NCBI RefSeq assembly: GCF_008329565.1 | Contig: NZ_NPKT01000028.1 | Span: forward strand, 1-49,557 | DNA length: 49,557 nucleotides | From: Mycolicibacterium sp. P1-5 | GTDB taxonomy: Bacteria; Actinomycetota; Actinomycetes; Mycobacteriales; Mycobacteriaceae | Reading direction: 5' to 3' | Shown: in pieces, positions 16,733 through 25,293 of the stretch | Layout of the letters: each line of letters opens with the position of its first letter | Position numbering within the stretch: position 1 is the stretch's first letter | The notes under the pieces: model-generated | What the model was told of the DNA's origin: nothing | Databases searched by the model: none | What the model saw: only the letters and a program-made list of their open reading frames with translations | Program-made: the position numbers and the translations under genes

Positions 16733-17677
16733 TCATCCGTCACGCACGATCAGGACGGTCTTACCGGGCCGACGATGTGGTCCGCTGCCGCTCTCGAAGG
16801 CGGCGCGGCCGTCCTGCAGAAGAAAAGTGTCGGCGATTGCGATTTGCATCCCGGCCGTGTCGACGAGTGCGGCGAGCTCGGTCAGTTGTGCGCGGTCGGG
16901 TGTGACGATGAAGAAGATGGCGTCGACGCCGGCGACGTCCGCTCTGCCGGGCGGGGGAGGTGCAGAGAGGGTGATCAGCCGGCCGCCGCGGCGTAGCACG
17001 CCGAAAGAGCGCTCCAGCGTCTCTCCGCCAACGGTGTCGATGACGGCGTCGTAGACGGCGCCGGGCCTGTCGAACCGATCGGTGCGCGTGTCGATCACCG
17101 TCGACGCGCCAAGGGCGACCATGAGTTCTGCGGCATCGCTGCGCACCGTAGTGGTCACGTCGGCCCCCATCTTGGCGGCGAGTTGGACGACGAGTGAACC
17201 GACTCCGCCTGTGCCGCCGTGGACCAGCACCCGCTCACCGGGTTGGACGGCGGCGTGCTCGACGAGGGCCTGCCATGCGGTCAGCCCCGCGAGTGGCAGC
17301 GCGGCTGACTCCACGTGGGAGCACGTCGTCGGCCGAGGCGCCAGGGAATCGGCGGGCACCGCGACGTAGTCGGCTGCGGCGCCGTCGCGGTCGAAGGGGA
17401 TCAAGCCGTACATCTCGTCGCCGACGGTGACGCCGGTGACGTCAGCGCCGATAGCGGTGACGACCCCCGATACCTCGTGGGACGGGATGGTGGGTGTGCG
17501 GTCGACTCCGTCGCGCAACCAGGTCTCGTCCCACGTCAGTTCGTCGAACGTGATCCCCGCGGCGTGCACTTCGATGAGGACCTCGCCGGGACCGGGCACC
17601 GGCATCGGCGCTCGCTCCACGACGAGGACCTCGGGACCGCCCCGGCGGTGGGCACGCAGCGCGTCCATGTCGTCCAT
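16733..17677 (-). CDS. Zinc-free MDR-family NADP-dependent oxidoreductase
   Basis: 314 residues from ATG 17677 (two bases after the hydrolase stop); the longer frame to 17704 overlaps that gene. A GroES-like domain (about 10-130, with PGEVLIEVHAAGITFDEL and PSHEVSGVV) precedes a Rossmann domain with VLVHGGTGGVGSLVVQLA, the NADPH site. The zinc ligands of alcohol dehydrogenases are absent, as in quinone/enoyl reductases. Reaction: NADPH-dependent reduction of a quinone or activated double bond. The second GAP-like segment is replaced by a Pro-rich loop (SAPPPPGRADVAGV). Middle gene of the redox operon. Confidence 0.9.
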   Translation of the reverse strand: MDDMDALRAHRRGGPEVLVVERAPMPVPGPGEVLIEVHAAGITFDELTWDETWLRDGVDRTPTIPSHEVSGVVTAIGADVTGVTVGDEMYGLIPFDRDGAAADYVAVPADSLAPRPTTCSHVESAALPLAGLTAWQALVEHAAVQPGERVLVHGGTGGVGSLVVQLAAKMGADVTTTVRSDAAELMVALGASTVIDTRTDRFDRPGAVYDAVIDTVGGETLERSFGVLRRGGRLITLSAPPPPGRADVAGVDAIFFIVTPDRAQLTELAALVDTAGMQIAIADTFLLQDGRAAFESGSGPHRRPGKTVLIVRDG

Positions 17678-17679
17678 TG

Positions 17680-18489
17680 TCAAAAGCCCTTGCGCGCCAA
17701 CCACTCCAGGGCCACGTCGGCCACATCACGCCAGCCGGCATCGATGGTCAACGAGTGACCGCGACCCTCGAACTCGTGGAACTCGGTGTCGGATCCTCCC
17801 TTCAGGTAGAGGTCGTGCACCTCCTTGGTGACCTTGAACGGCACCGTATGGTCTTGCGATCCCGAGGTCAGCAGCAGCGGTCCCCGATCGATGAGGTGGG
17901 TGTCTACCTTGGCCGGTGAGTCCTTGTGGAAGTTGGCGGTGGCGTCTTCGAACAGCGGACGGCCCGGTCCGGGAATCGTCCACTTGTCGTGCAGTTCATC
18001 GGATTCCTGTTCGGTCAATGTGTTGCCGAAGGCGTACCGGAATTGCTTGGCGTTGAGGGCCACGGTGCGGTGCCGGTTGGCCGGGTTTCCGAGTACGGGG
18101 AACGCCGACCGCAACTGCGCCAGCGGCAACGCCTTGACACCCTTGATCGGAGCCGGGTCGATCGCGACGGCTGCCGCGACGTGGCCACCGGCCAGCAGCT
18201 CCTGAGCAATGAGGCCGCCGAAGGAATGTCCGACGACGACTGGCATGGCGTGGTGCTTGCCGCTTTCGCCGAGAATCTCGACGTAATGGTCGACGATGTC
18301 CTCGATCCCGATGTCGTTGAGCGCGTCGGCGTTTTCGCGCGTCGCCGCGACAGTGGCGCCGTCTCCGGGCCAGCCCGGTGCCGAAACCGCGTAGCCGCGT
18401 TCGGTGAACAGGTCCAGCCACGGTTGCCAGGCGCTGCCGTGGATCCACAGCCCGTGAATGAAGATGACCGAATTGAGTTTGGTGCTCAC
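17680..18489 (-). CDS. Alpha/beta hydrolase
   Basis: 269 residues with the full catalytic set: nucleophile Ser89 in VVGHSFGG, acid Asp213 in SGSQDHTVP and His245 in EGRGHSLTID; oxyanion segment FIHGLWIHGSAW (10-21). The fold is typical of esterases, lipases and C-C hydrolases; substrate unknown. It lies 18 bases downstream of the SDR and 2 bases upstream of the MDR reductase, so it belongs to the same operon. Ester cleavage plus two reductases fits breakdown of an exogenous ester or lactone (inference). Confidence 0.9.
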   Translation of the reverse strand: MSTKLNSVIFIHGLWIHGSAWQPWLDLFTERGYAVSAPGWPGDGATVAATRENADALNDIGIEDIVDHYVEILGESGKHHAMPVVVGHSFGGLIAQELLAGGHVAAAVAIDPAPIKGVKALPLAQLRSAFPVLGNPANRHRTVALNAKQFRYAFGNTLTEQESDELHDKWTIPGPGRPLFEDATANFHKDSPAKVDTHLIDRGPLLLTSGSQDHTVPFKVTKEVHDLYLKGGSDTEFHEFEGRGHSLTIDAGWRDVADVALEWLARKGF

Positions 18490-18507
18490 ATAAGTCCTTT
18501 CGAGGTT

Positions 18508-19293
18508 CTACAGGGTGGTGACGTAACCGCCGTCGATGCGAATGTCCGAACCGGTGATGTTGGCCGAGTGTTCACTGGCGAGGAAGACAGCGAGGTCGGC
18601 CACCTCCTGTGCAGTGGTGAAGCGTCCGGTCGCTGACCCGGCGACCACGGAGTCGACGACCTGGTCGGGTGTAGCCCCGCTGGCTGCGGCAAACTGCGCG
18701 GCGATCCCGCTGTCGGCCAGCCACAGCGGGGTGGCCACCGGCCCGGGACTGATGGTGTTAACCCGGATCCCGTTGTGGCCGAACTCCTTCGACACAGCTT
18801 TGGCGAAGTTGGCCAGGGCGGCCTTGGCGGCGCCGTAGTCGATGATGTTCCATTCCGGCAGTGCCGCGTTGACCGAACCGATCATCACGATGGAACCGCC
18901 GCCGCGGCTGAGTATGTGCGGAATGGCTTCTCGGGTGGTGCGCACGGCGGACAGAAAATTCAGCGACAAGCCAGCCAGCCAGTCGTCGTCGGTCACCGAC
19001 AGCAAGCCCTCAAAACGCGGCGTGACCGCCCCGGCGTTGTTCACCAGGATGTCGATGCCGCCGCGTTGCGCGGCCGCGTCGACGAGGGCCTGCGGCCCTT
19101 CGGCGGTCGCCACGTCGGCAACGACGAAGGTGGCCGAGCCGGCCGCTTCCAGTGCCTCCAGTTCGGTGCTGTTGTGCCGGGCGCCGGCGATCACGTGCGC
19201 ACCGGCAGCGGCCAGGGTCTGGGTGATGGCCAGGCCGATTCCCTTGCTGGCACCGGTGACGACGGCGATTCGGTCGGTGAGGTTGATGTCCAC
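18508..19293 (-). CDS. Short-chain dehydrogenase/reductase, first gene of the redox operon
   Basis: 261 residues from GTG 19293 with an AAGG ribosome site. Intact classical SDR: TGASKGIG (13-20), NNAG (85-88), Ser140, Tyr153 and Lys157 in YGAAK, and the terminal ITGSDIRIDGGY. Probably an active NAD(P)-dependent alcohol dehydrogenase or ketoreductase. It heads the four-gene minus-strand unit 19293-16067; the -10-like TATAAC lies 55 bases upstream. Confidence 0.9.
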   Translation of the reverse strand: MDINLTDRIAVVTGASKGIGLAITQTLAAAGAHVIAGARHNSTELEALEAAGSATFVVADVATAEGPQALVDAAAQRGGIDILVNNAGAVTPRFEGLLSVTDDDWLAGLSLNFLSAVRTTREAIPHILSRGGGSIVMIGSVNAALPEWNIIDYGAAKAALANFAKAVSKEFGHNGIRVNTISPGPVATPLWLADSGIAAQFAAASGATPDQVVDSVVAGSATGRFTTAQEVADLAVFLASEHSANITGSDIRIDGGYVTTL

Positions 19294-19347
19294 GAGTGAT
19301 ACCTTGCCTCACCGGTGTCGGTTCAGCGCTGCAAAGCGAAGACCACG

Positions 19348-19353
19348 TTATAA
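19348..19353 (-). promoter_or_regulatory. Candidate -10 box of the redox operon
   Basis: On the minus strand the hexamer reads TATAAC, close to TATAAT, 55 bases before the SDR start within the 138-base gap. No good -35 is seen 16-18 bases upstream; instead a small GCAC...GTGC inverted repeat lies there and could be an operator. Confidence 0.4.
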
Positions 19354-19431
19354 AGCGCACGAGATGTGCCTGGCGGTATTCAGCATCGTGACCCAAGAAT
19401 TTCGCTGCGCGTAACCGGCAGGATTCATGCG

Positions 19432-20154
19432 CTAGGTGAACTGCTGACCGCCGTCGATGTCGTAGGTGCCGCCGGTGAGCGCGCCGTTCACCATGAGGTG
19501 TACCGCGAGTGCGGCGACGTCGTCGGGTCCGACGACGCGCCCGATCGGGAGCGTGCGGCGCAGCTGGTCGCGACGGTCTTCCAATTGATCACCGAGCAGT
19601 GTCGCCGACAACGGGGTATCGACAAAGCCCGCCGCGATGAGGTTGACGCGGATCGGCGCGAGCTCGAGTGCCAGTGCAGCGGTGAACGCCGGCAGTGCCG
19701 CAGTAGCGGCAGGGACGATGCCGAGGCGGTGATCGATGCGCCGGCCACCGGTGCCGCCCATGAAGACCAGTGAGCCACCAGGACGCATCTTGGGTCTCGC
19801 GCTGCGCGCTACCTCGAGGCCGAGGACCACATGCCCGCTGAGCGCCTCGCGGACGTCTTCGGCTTCCATCTCGAGCAATGGCCGATAGCTGGGGCCGCCG
19901 GCAGTGATCAGTACGTGATCGACTGTGCCGGACAGGTCATCGAAAAATGTTCGTAGCGAACCGGAGTCGTTGGCGTCGAACGCTGCGGTGCGAAGTGCAC
20001 CGACCTCGTCGGCGGCAGCTTGTAGGCGCTCGGCGTTGCGTCCCGTGAGGATCACATAGGCGCCTTCCGAGCGGGCGCGCCGCGCCGTCTCCAGTCCGAT
20101 ACCGGCGCTTCCACCGATCAGAACGACGGTCTGCCCGGCCAATTCAACGGTCAT
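19432..20154 (-). CDS. SDR-like protein without catalytic Tyr and Lys
   Basis: 240 residues with a well-kept Rossmann core: IGGSAGIGLETA (13-24), LTGRN (36-40), and the end GGTYDIDGG. In the catalytic helix the YxxxK pair aligns with Val147 and Thr151 (VPAAT), and NNAG reads TAGG. The region after it (ALALELAPIRVNLIAAGFVDTP) is otherwise SDR-like, so the gene is intact and under constraint. It is unlikely to do normal SDR chemistry; it may bind NAD(P) as a sensor or use other residues. It lies on the same strand as the lacI gene, 105 bases downstream of it, and probably has its own promoter. Confidence 0.85.
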   Translation of the reverse strand: MTVELAGQTVVLIGGSAGIGLETARRARSEGAYVILTGRNAERLQAAADEVGALRTAAFDANDSGSLRTFFDDLSGTVDHVLITAGGPSYRPLLEMEAEDVREALSGHVVLGLEVARSARPKMRPGGSLVFMGGTGGRRIDHRLGIVPAATAALPAFTAALALELAPIRVNLIAAGFVDTPLSATLLGDQLEDRRDQLRRTLPIGRVVGPDDVAALAVHLMVNGALTGGTYDIDGGQQFT

Positions 20155-20259
20155 TACCTCAGCGTCCGCCGACTGTGGGAGCTGTGCTCGAAAATCCGCG
20201 AAATTCCCTGCACGAGCCGCACAGTCGCGGTGCAGCGAGCTGGTTGTTCAACGACGCTG

Positions 20260-21315
20260 TTACGGCGCGGCGGCATAGCTGGGCGGCACGGCGCAACCAC
20301 AACTTTCACCCCGGCTGAGGGCGACCTCGAACAGCTCCGGGACGCCTTCGCTTTCAGCGCGCAATCCCAGCGCCAGGTCGAGCGCCACCTCGGTCATCTC
20401 TTCGAGCTGCTGCTGCACGGTGGTCAAGATGGTCTGCCCGTAGGCATTTCGGGTGTCTCCGTCGAACGACACCACGGCGACGTCATCGGGGACGCGGAGT
20501 CCTTTATCAGCGAGTGCACGAAGCACCGCCGCAGCCTGGCCCTGGGTACCGACGACAACACCGTCGGGCGGCGCCGCCGCGGTGAGGTGCCGATGGAATT
20601 CGCGATAGGCGCCACGCAGTGTGAGATCAGTCGGGATGTGGCGTTCTTCGATCCCGACGACGGACCGGTAACCGGAATAGCGCAGGTACACAGTGTCGCG
20701 ATCACCGGAGGCGGTGTCCTGCTCGGTGAATCCGCCGACGAACGTGATGGCCCTCCGGCCGTGGTCGACCAGATGTTGGGTGGCCAGCCGCCCGGCGCGG
20801 ACATGGTCTGCGGTGACGACGTTCGAGCCGACGATGTCGCGATTGGTGTGCACCCAGATGACGGGGATCCGGGCGTGACGACAGATGCGGGCGCAGGACT
20901 GCCCGTCGAGAATCCCGGTCACCAGCAAGCTGTCCACCCCAACGTCGGCAAATCCGCGCACCAGCTCGGCTTCGGCGCCCGCGTGGAATCCGGTGGTGCC
21001 GGTGATGACGAGTTGACCCCGTGCTCGTCCCTGACGGGTGATGCAGCCGGCCAGTGCGGCATAGAGGGGGAACGTCAGATCGGGTACCAGCAGGCCGATC
21101 TGGCCCCAGCGGGGCTGCCGTCGCAAACCGCGTGCGTGTCGGTCCGGCCGGTAATCGAGGTCATCCATCGCCGCAGTCACCCGGGCCCGCAGTCTGTCCG
21201 AAACGGGACGGGAACCCGGATTGAGCACGTAGCTCACCACCGCTGTCGAGGTGCCGGCGCGACGCGCGATGTCGGCGATGGTCACTCGTTTGGTCTCGTC
21301 CGGGCCATGGCGCAC
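20260..21315 (-). CDS. LacI-family transcriptional regulator
   Basis: 351 residues from GTG 21315; GTG 21285 (VTIADIARRAG) is an alternative that starts right at the helix-turn-helix. The LacI HTH and hinge are clear: VTIADIARRAGTSTAVVSYVLNP (11-33), VSDRLRARVTAAMDDLDYRPDRHARGLR. The effector domain (about 70-340) is the periplasmic-binding type. It is divergent from the arylsulfotransferase/ABC operon, and two near-identical 13-mers lie in the gap, so it probably represses that operon and itself; the inducer may be the imported compound (inference). Confidence 0.92.
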   Translation of the reverse strand: MRHGPDETKRVTIADIARRAGTSTAVVSYVLNPGSRPVSDRLRARVTAAMDDLDYRPDRHARGLRRQPRWGQIGLLVPDLTFPLYAALAGCITRQGRARGQLVITGTTGFHAGAEAELVRGFADVGVDSLLVTGILDGQSCARICRHARIPVIWVHTNRDIVGSNVVTADHVRAGRLATQHLVDHGRRAITFVGGFTEQDTASGDRDTVYLRYSGYRSVVGIEERHIPTDLTLRGAYREFHRHLTAAAPPDGVVVGTQGQAAAVLRALADKGLRVPDDVAVVSFDGDTRNAYGQTILTTVQQQLEEMTEVALDLALGLRAESEGVPELFEVALSRGESCGCAVPPSYAAAP

Positions 21316-21327
21316 AAATCGTTTAGA
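21315..21327. promoter_or_regulatory. Candidate LacI operator, copy 1
   Basis: CAAATCGTTTAGA overlaps the lacI GTG start at 21315 and repeats 35 bases away with one mismatch. It contains a central CG, typical of LacI-family sites, but is not a full palindrome. Suggests autoregulation if GTG 21315 or a nearby start is used. Confidence 0.5.
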
Positions 21328-21349
21328 GTACGGATGCCCTGAACGGACG

Positions 21350-21362
21350 CAAATCGGTTAGA
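21350..21362. promoter_or_regulatory. Candidate LacI operator, copy 2
   Basis: CAAATCGGTTAGA matches copy 1 at 12 of 13 bases and lies 25 bases before the arylsulfotransferase GTG. The spacing of 35 bases between copies is about three and a half helix turns, which would put the two sites on opposite faces. Confidence 0.5.
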
Positions 21363-21387
21363 TCATCGCGATTCGAACTATCTGTCG

Positions 21388-22731
21388 GTGGCGTTGCCAC
21401 TGGTAGGACTACACGCCATGGCGTTCGTTCAATTCAGCGGTGTGACCTACCATGACCCGACGCTGGCCCATGCCAGCTTCGTCCTCTACACCGCCGCCGA
21501 CGGAGTCACCCGGTTGATCGATCTCACCGGTGTCGTGCGGCACGAATGGCCGCACCCGGGTGTACCGGCTCGGATCATCGATCCCGCCCTCAATGATGGA
21601 CGCATCGGTGATGTCGGGCTGCAGTTGAGCCAGGTGGTCGACTCGCCGGGCGGCATCTACTCCAACCGCACCGTCGGCCAGCTGTCGTGGGACGGAGACA
21701 CGCTGTGGGAGTGGGGAACCGAGGCGCCCGGCGGAGCAGCGCGGCAAAACCACGACTGGCAGTTGCTCGACAACGGCAACCGTTTGCTACTCGTTGCGTT
21801 GCCCCGCGTCGTTGACTCACTCGGCCCCCAAGTCGTCGGAGATCAAGGGATCTATGAGGTCACACCGGATGGCCGCATCGTCTGGGAATGGAAGGCGGGC
21901 GACCATCTAGACGAATTCGGCTTCACCTCAGAGGGGTTGGAGCACCTGCGCCGCACGGTCGCGCGGGAACCCGACAACATTTGGGGCTACCTCGAGATCA
22001 ACAGTGCCAACACATTGGGCCCGAACCGATGGCACCGGGCCGACCCCGACACGGTCTTCCAGCCGGACAACATCCTGATCAGCTCGCGCAAAGCCAATAC
22101 CATTGCGTTGATCGACCGACGATCCGGGGCGATCGTCTGGCGCCTGGGACCGTACTTCGACGAACCGGCCGGCGCGCAGCACAAACGCATCAACTCGCAC
22201 TCGTTGCCCCGGCCGTTGGATCAGATCTCCGGCCAGCACAACCCGCACTTCATCGCCGACGGCCTGCCCGGCGCCGGCAATTTACTCGTTTTCGATAACC
22301 AGGGCGGTGCGGGATATCCACCTGCGCCCCTGGGGATTTACGCCGGATCGAGGGTGCTCGAAATAGATCCGGAGACCAGAGAGATCGTTTGGCAGTACAC
22401 GGCCGAAGATTCCGGTCGACCACCGTGGACCTTCTTCAGTTCGTTCGTCAGCAACGCACAGCGAGTGCCAAATGGCAACACGCTAATCACCGAAGGGATG
22501 CAGGGCCGGATATTTCAGGTGACACCGTCCGGCCAGGTCGTGTGGGAGTACCTCACGCCCTATGAGGACTACGCGGTGGCCGGCGAGCCCGAGGTCAAGA
22601 TCCCGGCCGTCGCCGGTGTCGATCGCCGGACATTGACGAGACTCATCTACCGCTCGCAGGCCGTACCCTTCGAGTGGGTGCCAGAAGACACCCCGCGTTC
22701 GCTGGACCCGGTGGACAGGCGCACGCCGTGA
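21388..22731 (+). CDS. Arylsulfotransferase (ASST)-family protein
   Basis: 447 residues from GTG 21388; ATG 21418 is an equally possible start. Beta-propeller repeats of the ASST type recur along the sequence (LWEWGTEAPGG, IVWEWKAGDHLDEFG, AIVWRLGPYFDEP, IVWQYTAEDSGRPPW, QVVWEYLTPYEDY), with QHNPHFIADG in the region of the catalytic histidines of the family. ASST enzymes move sulfate between phenols without PAPS. No clear signal peptide is seen, so it may act in the cytoplasm. It is followed at once (GTGA overlap) by a sulfonate/nitrate-type ABC importer and faces a LacI regulator; a role in uptake or use of an aryl sulfate or related compound is inferred. Some propeller proteins in this family have no known sulfotransferase activity. 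Confidence 0.82.
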   Translation: MALPLVGLHAMAFVQFSGVTYHDPTLAHASFVLYTAADGVTRLIDLTGVVRHEWPHPGVPARIIDPALNDGRIGDVGLQLSQVVDSPGGIYSNRTVGQLSWDGDTLWEWGTEAPGGAARQNHDWQLLDNGNRLLLVALPRVVDSLGPQVVGDQGIYEVTPDGRIVWEWKAGDHLDEFGFTSEGLEHLRRTVAREPDNIWGYLEINSANTLGPNRWHRADPDTVFQPDNILISSRKANTIALIDRRSGAIVWRLGPYFDEPAGAQHKRINSHSLPRPLDQISGQHNPHFIADGLPGAGNLLVFDNQGGAGYPPAPLGIYAGSRVLEIDPETREIVWQYTAEDSGRPPWTFFSSFVSNAQRVPNGNTLITEGMQGRIFQVTPSGQVVWEYLTPYEDYAVAGEPEVKIPAVAGVDRRTLTRLIYRSQAVPFEWVPEDTPRSLDPVDRRTP

Positions 22732-23534
22732 GTGGCGTCGTGACCGTGGCAGCACCGCCCGGGCGGCTGGTCAGCACATCATTGAGCCGGGTGTGGATGA
22801 CGGCGCTGGGACTTGCACTGGCGGTGGCCGTATGGTCGATCGTCGCTGCGGCAGGACTGTTTCCCCGGGCACTGTTCCCGACCGTCACCGAGATCGGCCA
22901 TGCCGGATGGGGCCTGTGGGAGTCCGGGGACCTCGCTGCCGACGTGCTGCACAGCCTGCAGCGCGCGATCGCGGGCTTCGTGCTCGGCGCGGCCATCGGA
23001 TTCGCGCTGGCCGTACTGACTTCGGTCACCGGTACGGGTCGACGGCTGCTGCAGCCGGTCCTGCGACTGTTCGCTCCGATCCCGACCATCGGTCTGGTCC
23101 CACTGGCCATCCTGTGGTTCGGCCTCGGCGAGAGCAGCAAAGTGAGTGTGATCGCACTCGGCGTATTCGTGCCGGTGTGGATCAGCAGCCACGCCGGCTT
23201 GTCCACCACACCCGAGGACTTCCTCAAGGCAGCGCGGTGCCTGGGTGCGAATCGGTGGCTGACGCTGTACCGCGTCGTGATTCCAGAGGCGGTTCCAGAC
23301 GTGGTCGCGGGGCTGCGAGTCGGTGCTGCCATGGCATTCGTGGTGATCGTCGTCGCCGAGATGACCGGGACGACAAACGGCCTCGGATTCCGGATCTATC
23401 AGGCGCAGTTGTTCTCTCAGGCTGACCAGTTGATCTTCTGCCTGGTGGTGCTGGGGATCCTCGGTGCGGTGACCGACCAGCTCATCGCCCGCTTGAGCGC
23501 TCCGCTCATTGCCTGGTCGGTCGAGGAACGATGA
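22728..23534 (+). CDS. ABC importer permease (sulfonate/nitrate/taurine type)
   Basis: 268 residues from GTG 22728, which overlaps the ASST stop (GTGA). About six membrane helices; the cytoplasmic EAA loop reads FLKAARCLGANRWLTLYRVVIPEAVPDVVAGLRVG, typical of SsuC/TauC/NrtB permeases, with FPTVTEI near the start also characteristic. Middle gene of a coupled four-gene operon. The cargo cannot be read from the permease; candidates are sulfonates, sulfate esters, nitrate or thiamine-precursor-like molecules. Confidence 0.92.
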   Translation: MSGVVTVAAPPGRLVSTSLSRVWMTALGLALAVAVWSIVAAAGLFPRALFPTVTEIGHAGWGLWESGDLAADVLHSLQRAIAGFVLGAAIGFALAVLTSVTGTGRRLLQPVLRLFAPIPTIGLVPLAILWFGLGESSKVSVIALGVFVPVWISSHAGLSTTPEDFLKAARCLGANRWLTLYRVVIPEAVPDVVAGLRVGAAMAFVVIVVAEMTGTTNGLGFRIYQAQLFSQADQLIFCLVVLGILGAVTDQLIARLSAPLIAWSVEER

Positions 23535-23535
23535 G

Positions 23536-24315
23536 ATGACTGTGCAAGCCCGTCACCTGACCGTCCAATTCGCCGGTGCCACAAAACCGGCGCTGCGTGA
23601 CGTCACTCTCGACGTCACCGCCGGTACATTCACCGTTCTGGTCGGCCCGTCGGGTAGCGGAAAGTCGACTCTTTTGTCGTGCCTGGCCGGTCTGCAACCA
23701 CCCACGGCTGGCGAGGTGCTCGACGACGGCGGATTGGTCACCGGGCCACATCCCCGCCGCGGCATGGCTTTTCAGCGCGACATCCTGTTCACCTGGATGA
23801 CTGTGGAGTCGAACGTCCGTTTCGCTCTGCGCGCCAGTGGTGTTCCCAGCCAGCATCACCGGACCCGCGTTCATGAGCTGTTGAGCGCGGTTGGTCTGCC
23901 ACGCGACGTTGCGGGTCGCAGGCCCAGTCAGTTGTCCGGTGGCATGCGCCAACGGGTGGGTCTGGCACGCATGCTGGCCGGCGAGCCCGATGTCATGTTG
24001 ATGGACGAACCGTTCGCCGCACTCGACGCGCAGACCCGGTTGCGCATGCAGGACCTTGTCGTCGACTTGTGGTCCCGGCTACGTCGCACCGTCCTGTTCG
24101 TCACCCACGACGTCGACGAGGCCATCCGGTTGTCGGACCGCATCGTCGTCCTGGCCGACGGAGAGATCCGCAGCACCATCGACAACCCGCTGCCGCGCCC
24201 GCGCCCCGCGGGCAGCCTGGCCGACCTCACCGGCTACAGCGACCTCCGGCGTTGGCTGCACAGCCAGCTCGACACAAATCCCAAAGTCCCCATCGGCAAG
24301 GAGCATTCACAATGA
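23536..24315 (+). CDS. ABC importer ATPase (sulfonate/nitrate/taurine type)
   Basis: 259 residues from ATG 23536, one base after the permease stop. Walker A GPSGSGKS (37-44), Q-loop FQRD (79-82), signature LSGGM (133-137), Walker B VMLMDE (153-158) and H-loop VTHDVDEA are intact. It closely fits SsuB/TauB/NrtD ATPases that pair with the upstream permease. Overlaps the binding-protein gene by 4 bases (ATGA). Confidence 0.94.
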   Translation: MTVQARHLTVQFAGATKPALRDVTLDVTAGTFTVLVGPSGSGKSTLLSCLAGLQPPTAGEVLDDGGLVTGPHPRRGMAFQRDILFTWMTVESNVRFALRASGVPSQHHRTRVHELLSAVGLPRDVAGRRPSQLSGGMRQRVGLARMLAGEPDVMLMDEPFAALDAQTRLRMQDLVVDLWSRLRRTVLFVTHDVDEAIRLSDRIVVLADGEIRSTIDNPLPRPRPAGSLADLTGYSDLRRWLHSQLDTNPKVPIGKEHSQ

Positions 24316-25286
24316 CATCCATTCGACGTAGCGCGGCCGTAGCAGCGCTTGCCACGCTGGCGGTCACTTCGGCAGGTGTGACGGCCTGCTCGTCTAGTGA
24401 CACGTCGTCCAACGCACACCAGCTCACCGTGGCATACGTCGTCGACCCCTCGTGGTCACATGTGCCGGTCGCGCAGAAGGCGGGCTACTTCAGGTCACAC
24501 GGACTGGACGTCAAGGTGGTGAACTTCTCCACCGGAGTCGAAGCGCTGCAAGCACTTACCGCCGGTCAGGTCGACGTGGCCACCGCGGCCGCGGTACCGA
24601 CCTCGGCAGCGGTCACCAAGTCACCGTCGCTGCGGATCGTCGCTGACGGCGCGCGGTGGAACGGCGCGCGGTTGGTTGCCCGTAGGAGCGCCGGCATTGC
24701 GTCGCTCGCCGATCTGAATAACAAAACCATTGGTACCCCGTTGGGTACCAGCGGCGCGTTCTTCGCATCGACGGTGGTTCAACACTCCGGCACCGACGCC
24801 AGACTGATCCAGGTTGCGCCCTCGGCCGTCGTCACCGCGGCAACACAGCACAACGTCGATGCCATCTCCATCTTCCAGCCCTATCAGACCCAGGTGATCC
24901 AAGCGTTGGGTGATGATGCTGTGGTGTTGAAGGACAACAGCCCGGAGTCGTTCGTCGACCACTGCCTGTACCTGTCCACCGAAGCGACGACGAACGGCAA
25001 GGCCACCGACCTCTCTGCGTTCTTCGCAGCGCTCCGTGACGCGGGTAAGGACCTGACAGCCCAAAAGCCGGAGGCCATTGCCGCGGTGGCAGATGCTGTC
25101 AAACTGGACTCGGCGTTGATCTCCAGCGTGCTGAAGGAGTACGACTTTACGCTGCAGCTCAAGCCGCAATTGGCCGAAGAGCTGACCGCACTGGGCAATT
25201 GGGCCAAGTCGAACGGTAAGATCGACGGGAACGTGAAGCTGCCCGACTACCAGTCGTTCGTCATAGGCAAGTTCATCGGCGTGTAG
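24312..25286 (+). CDS. ABC importer substrate-binding lipoprotein
   Basis: 324 residues. The signal peptide ends in the lipobox GVTAC (Cys26), so it is membrane-anchored outside. The body is the NMT1/SsuA/TauA two-lobed fold: LTVAYVVDPSWSHVPVAQKAGYFRSHGLDVKVV, then GVEALQALTAGQVDVATAAAVP, typical of binding proteins for sulfonates, nitrate or pyrimidine precursors. Last gene of the LacI-divergent operon; the ligand is probably related to the ASST substrate (inference). Confidence 0.92.
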   Translation: MTSIRRSAAVAALATLAVTSAGVTACSSSDTSSNAHQLTVAYVVDPSWSHVPVAQKAGYFRSHGLDVKVVNFSTGVEALQALTAGQVDVATAAAVPTSAAVTKSPSLRIVADGARWNGARLVARRSAGIASLADLNNKTIGTPLGTSGAFFASTVVQHSGTDARLIQVAPSAVVTAATQHNVDAISIFQPYQTQVIQALGDDAVVLKDNSPESFVDHCLYLSTEATTNGKATDLSAFFAALRDAGKDLTAQKPEAIAAVADAVKLDSALISSVLKEYDFTLQLKPQLAEELTALGNWAKSNGKIDGNVKLPDYQSFVIGKFIGV

Positions 25287-25293
25287 CGAGCAC

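Noticed and set aside
20155..20259. Imperfect GCTCG...CGAGC inverted repeat between lacI and the SDR-like gene
   Set aside because: Five-base arms with a long spacer are expected by chance; no terminator or operator can be supported.
20230..21342. 370-codon plus-strand ORF opposite lacI
   Set aside because: The LacI frame has intact HTH and effector domains; the opposite frame has no recognisable fold.
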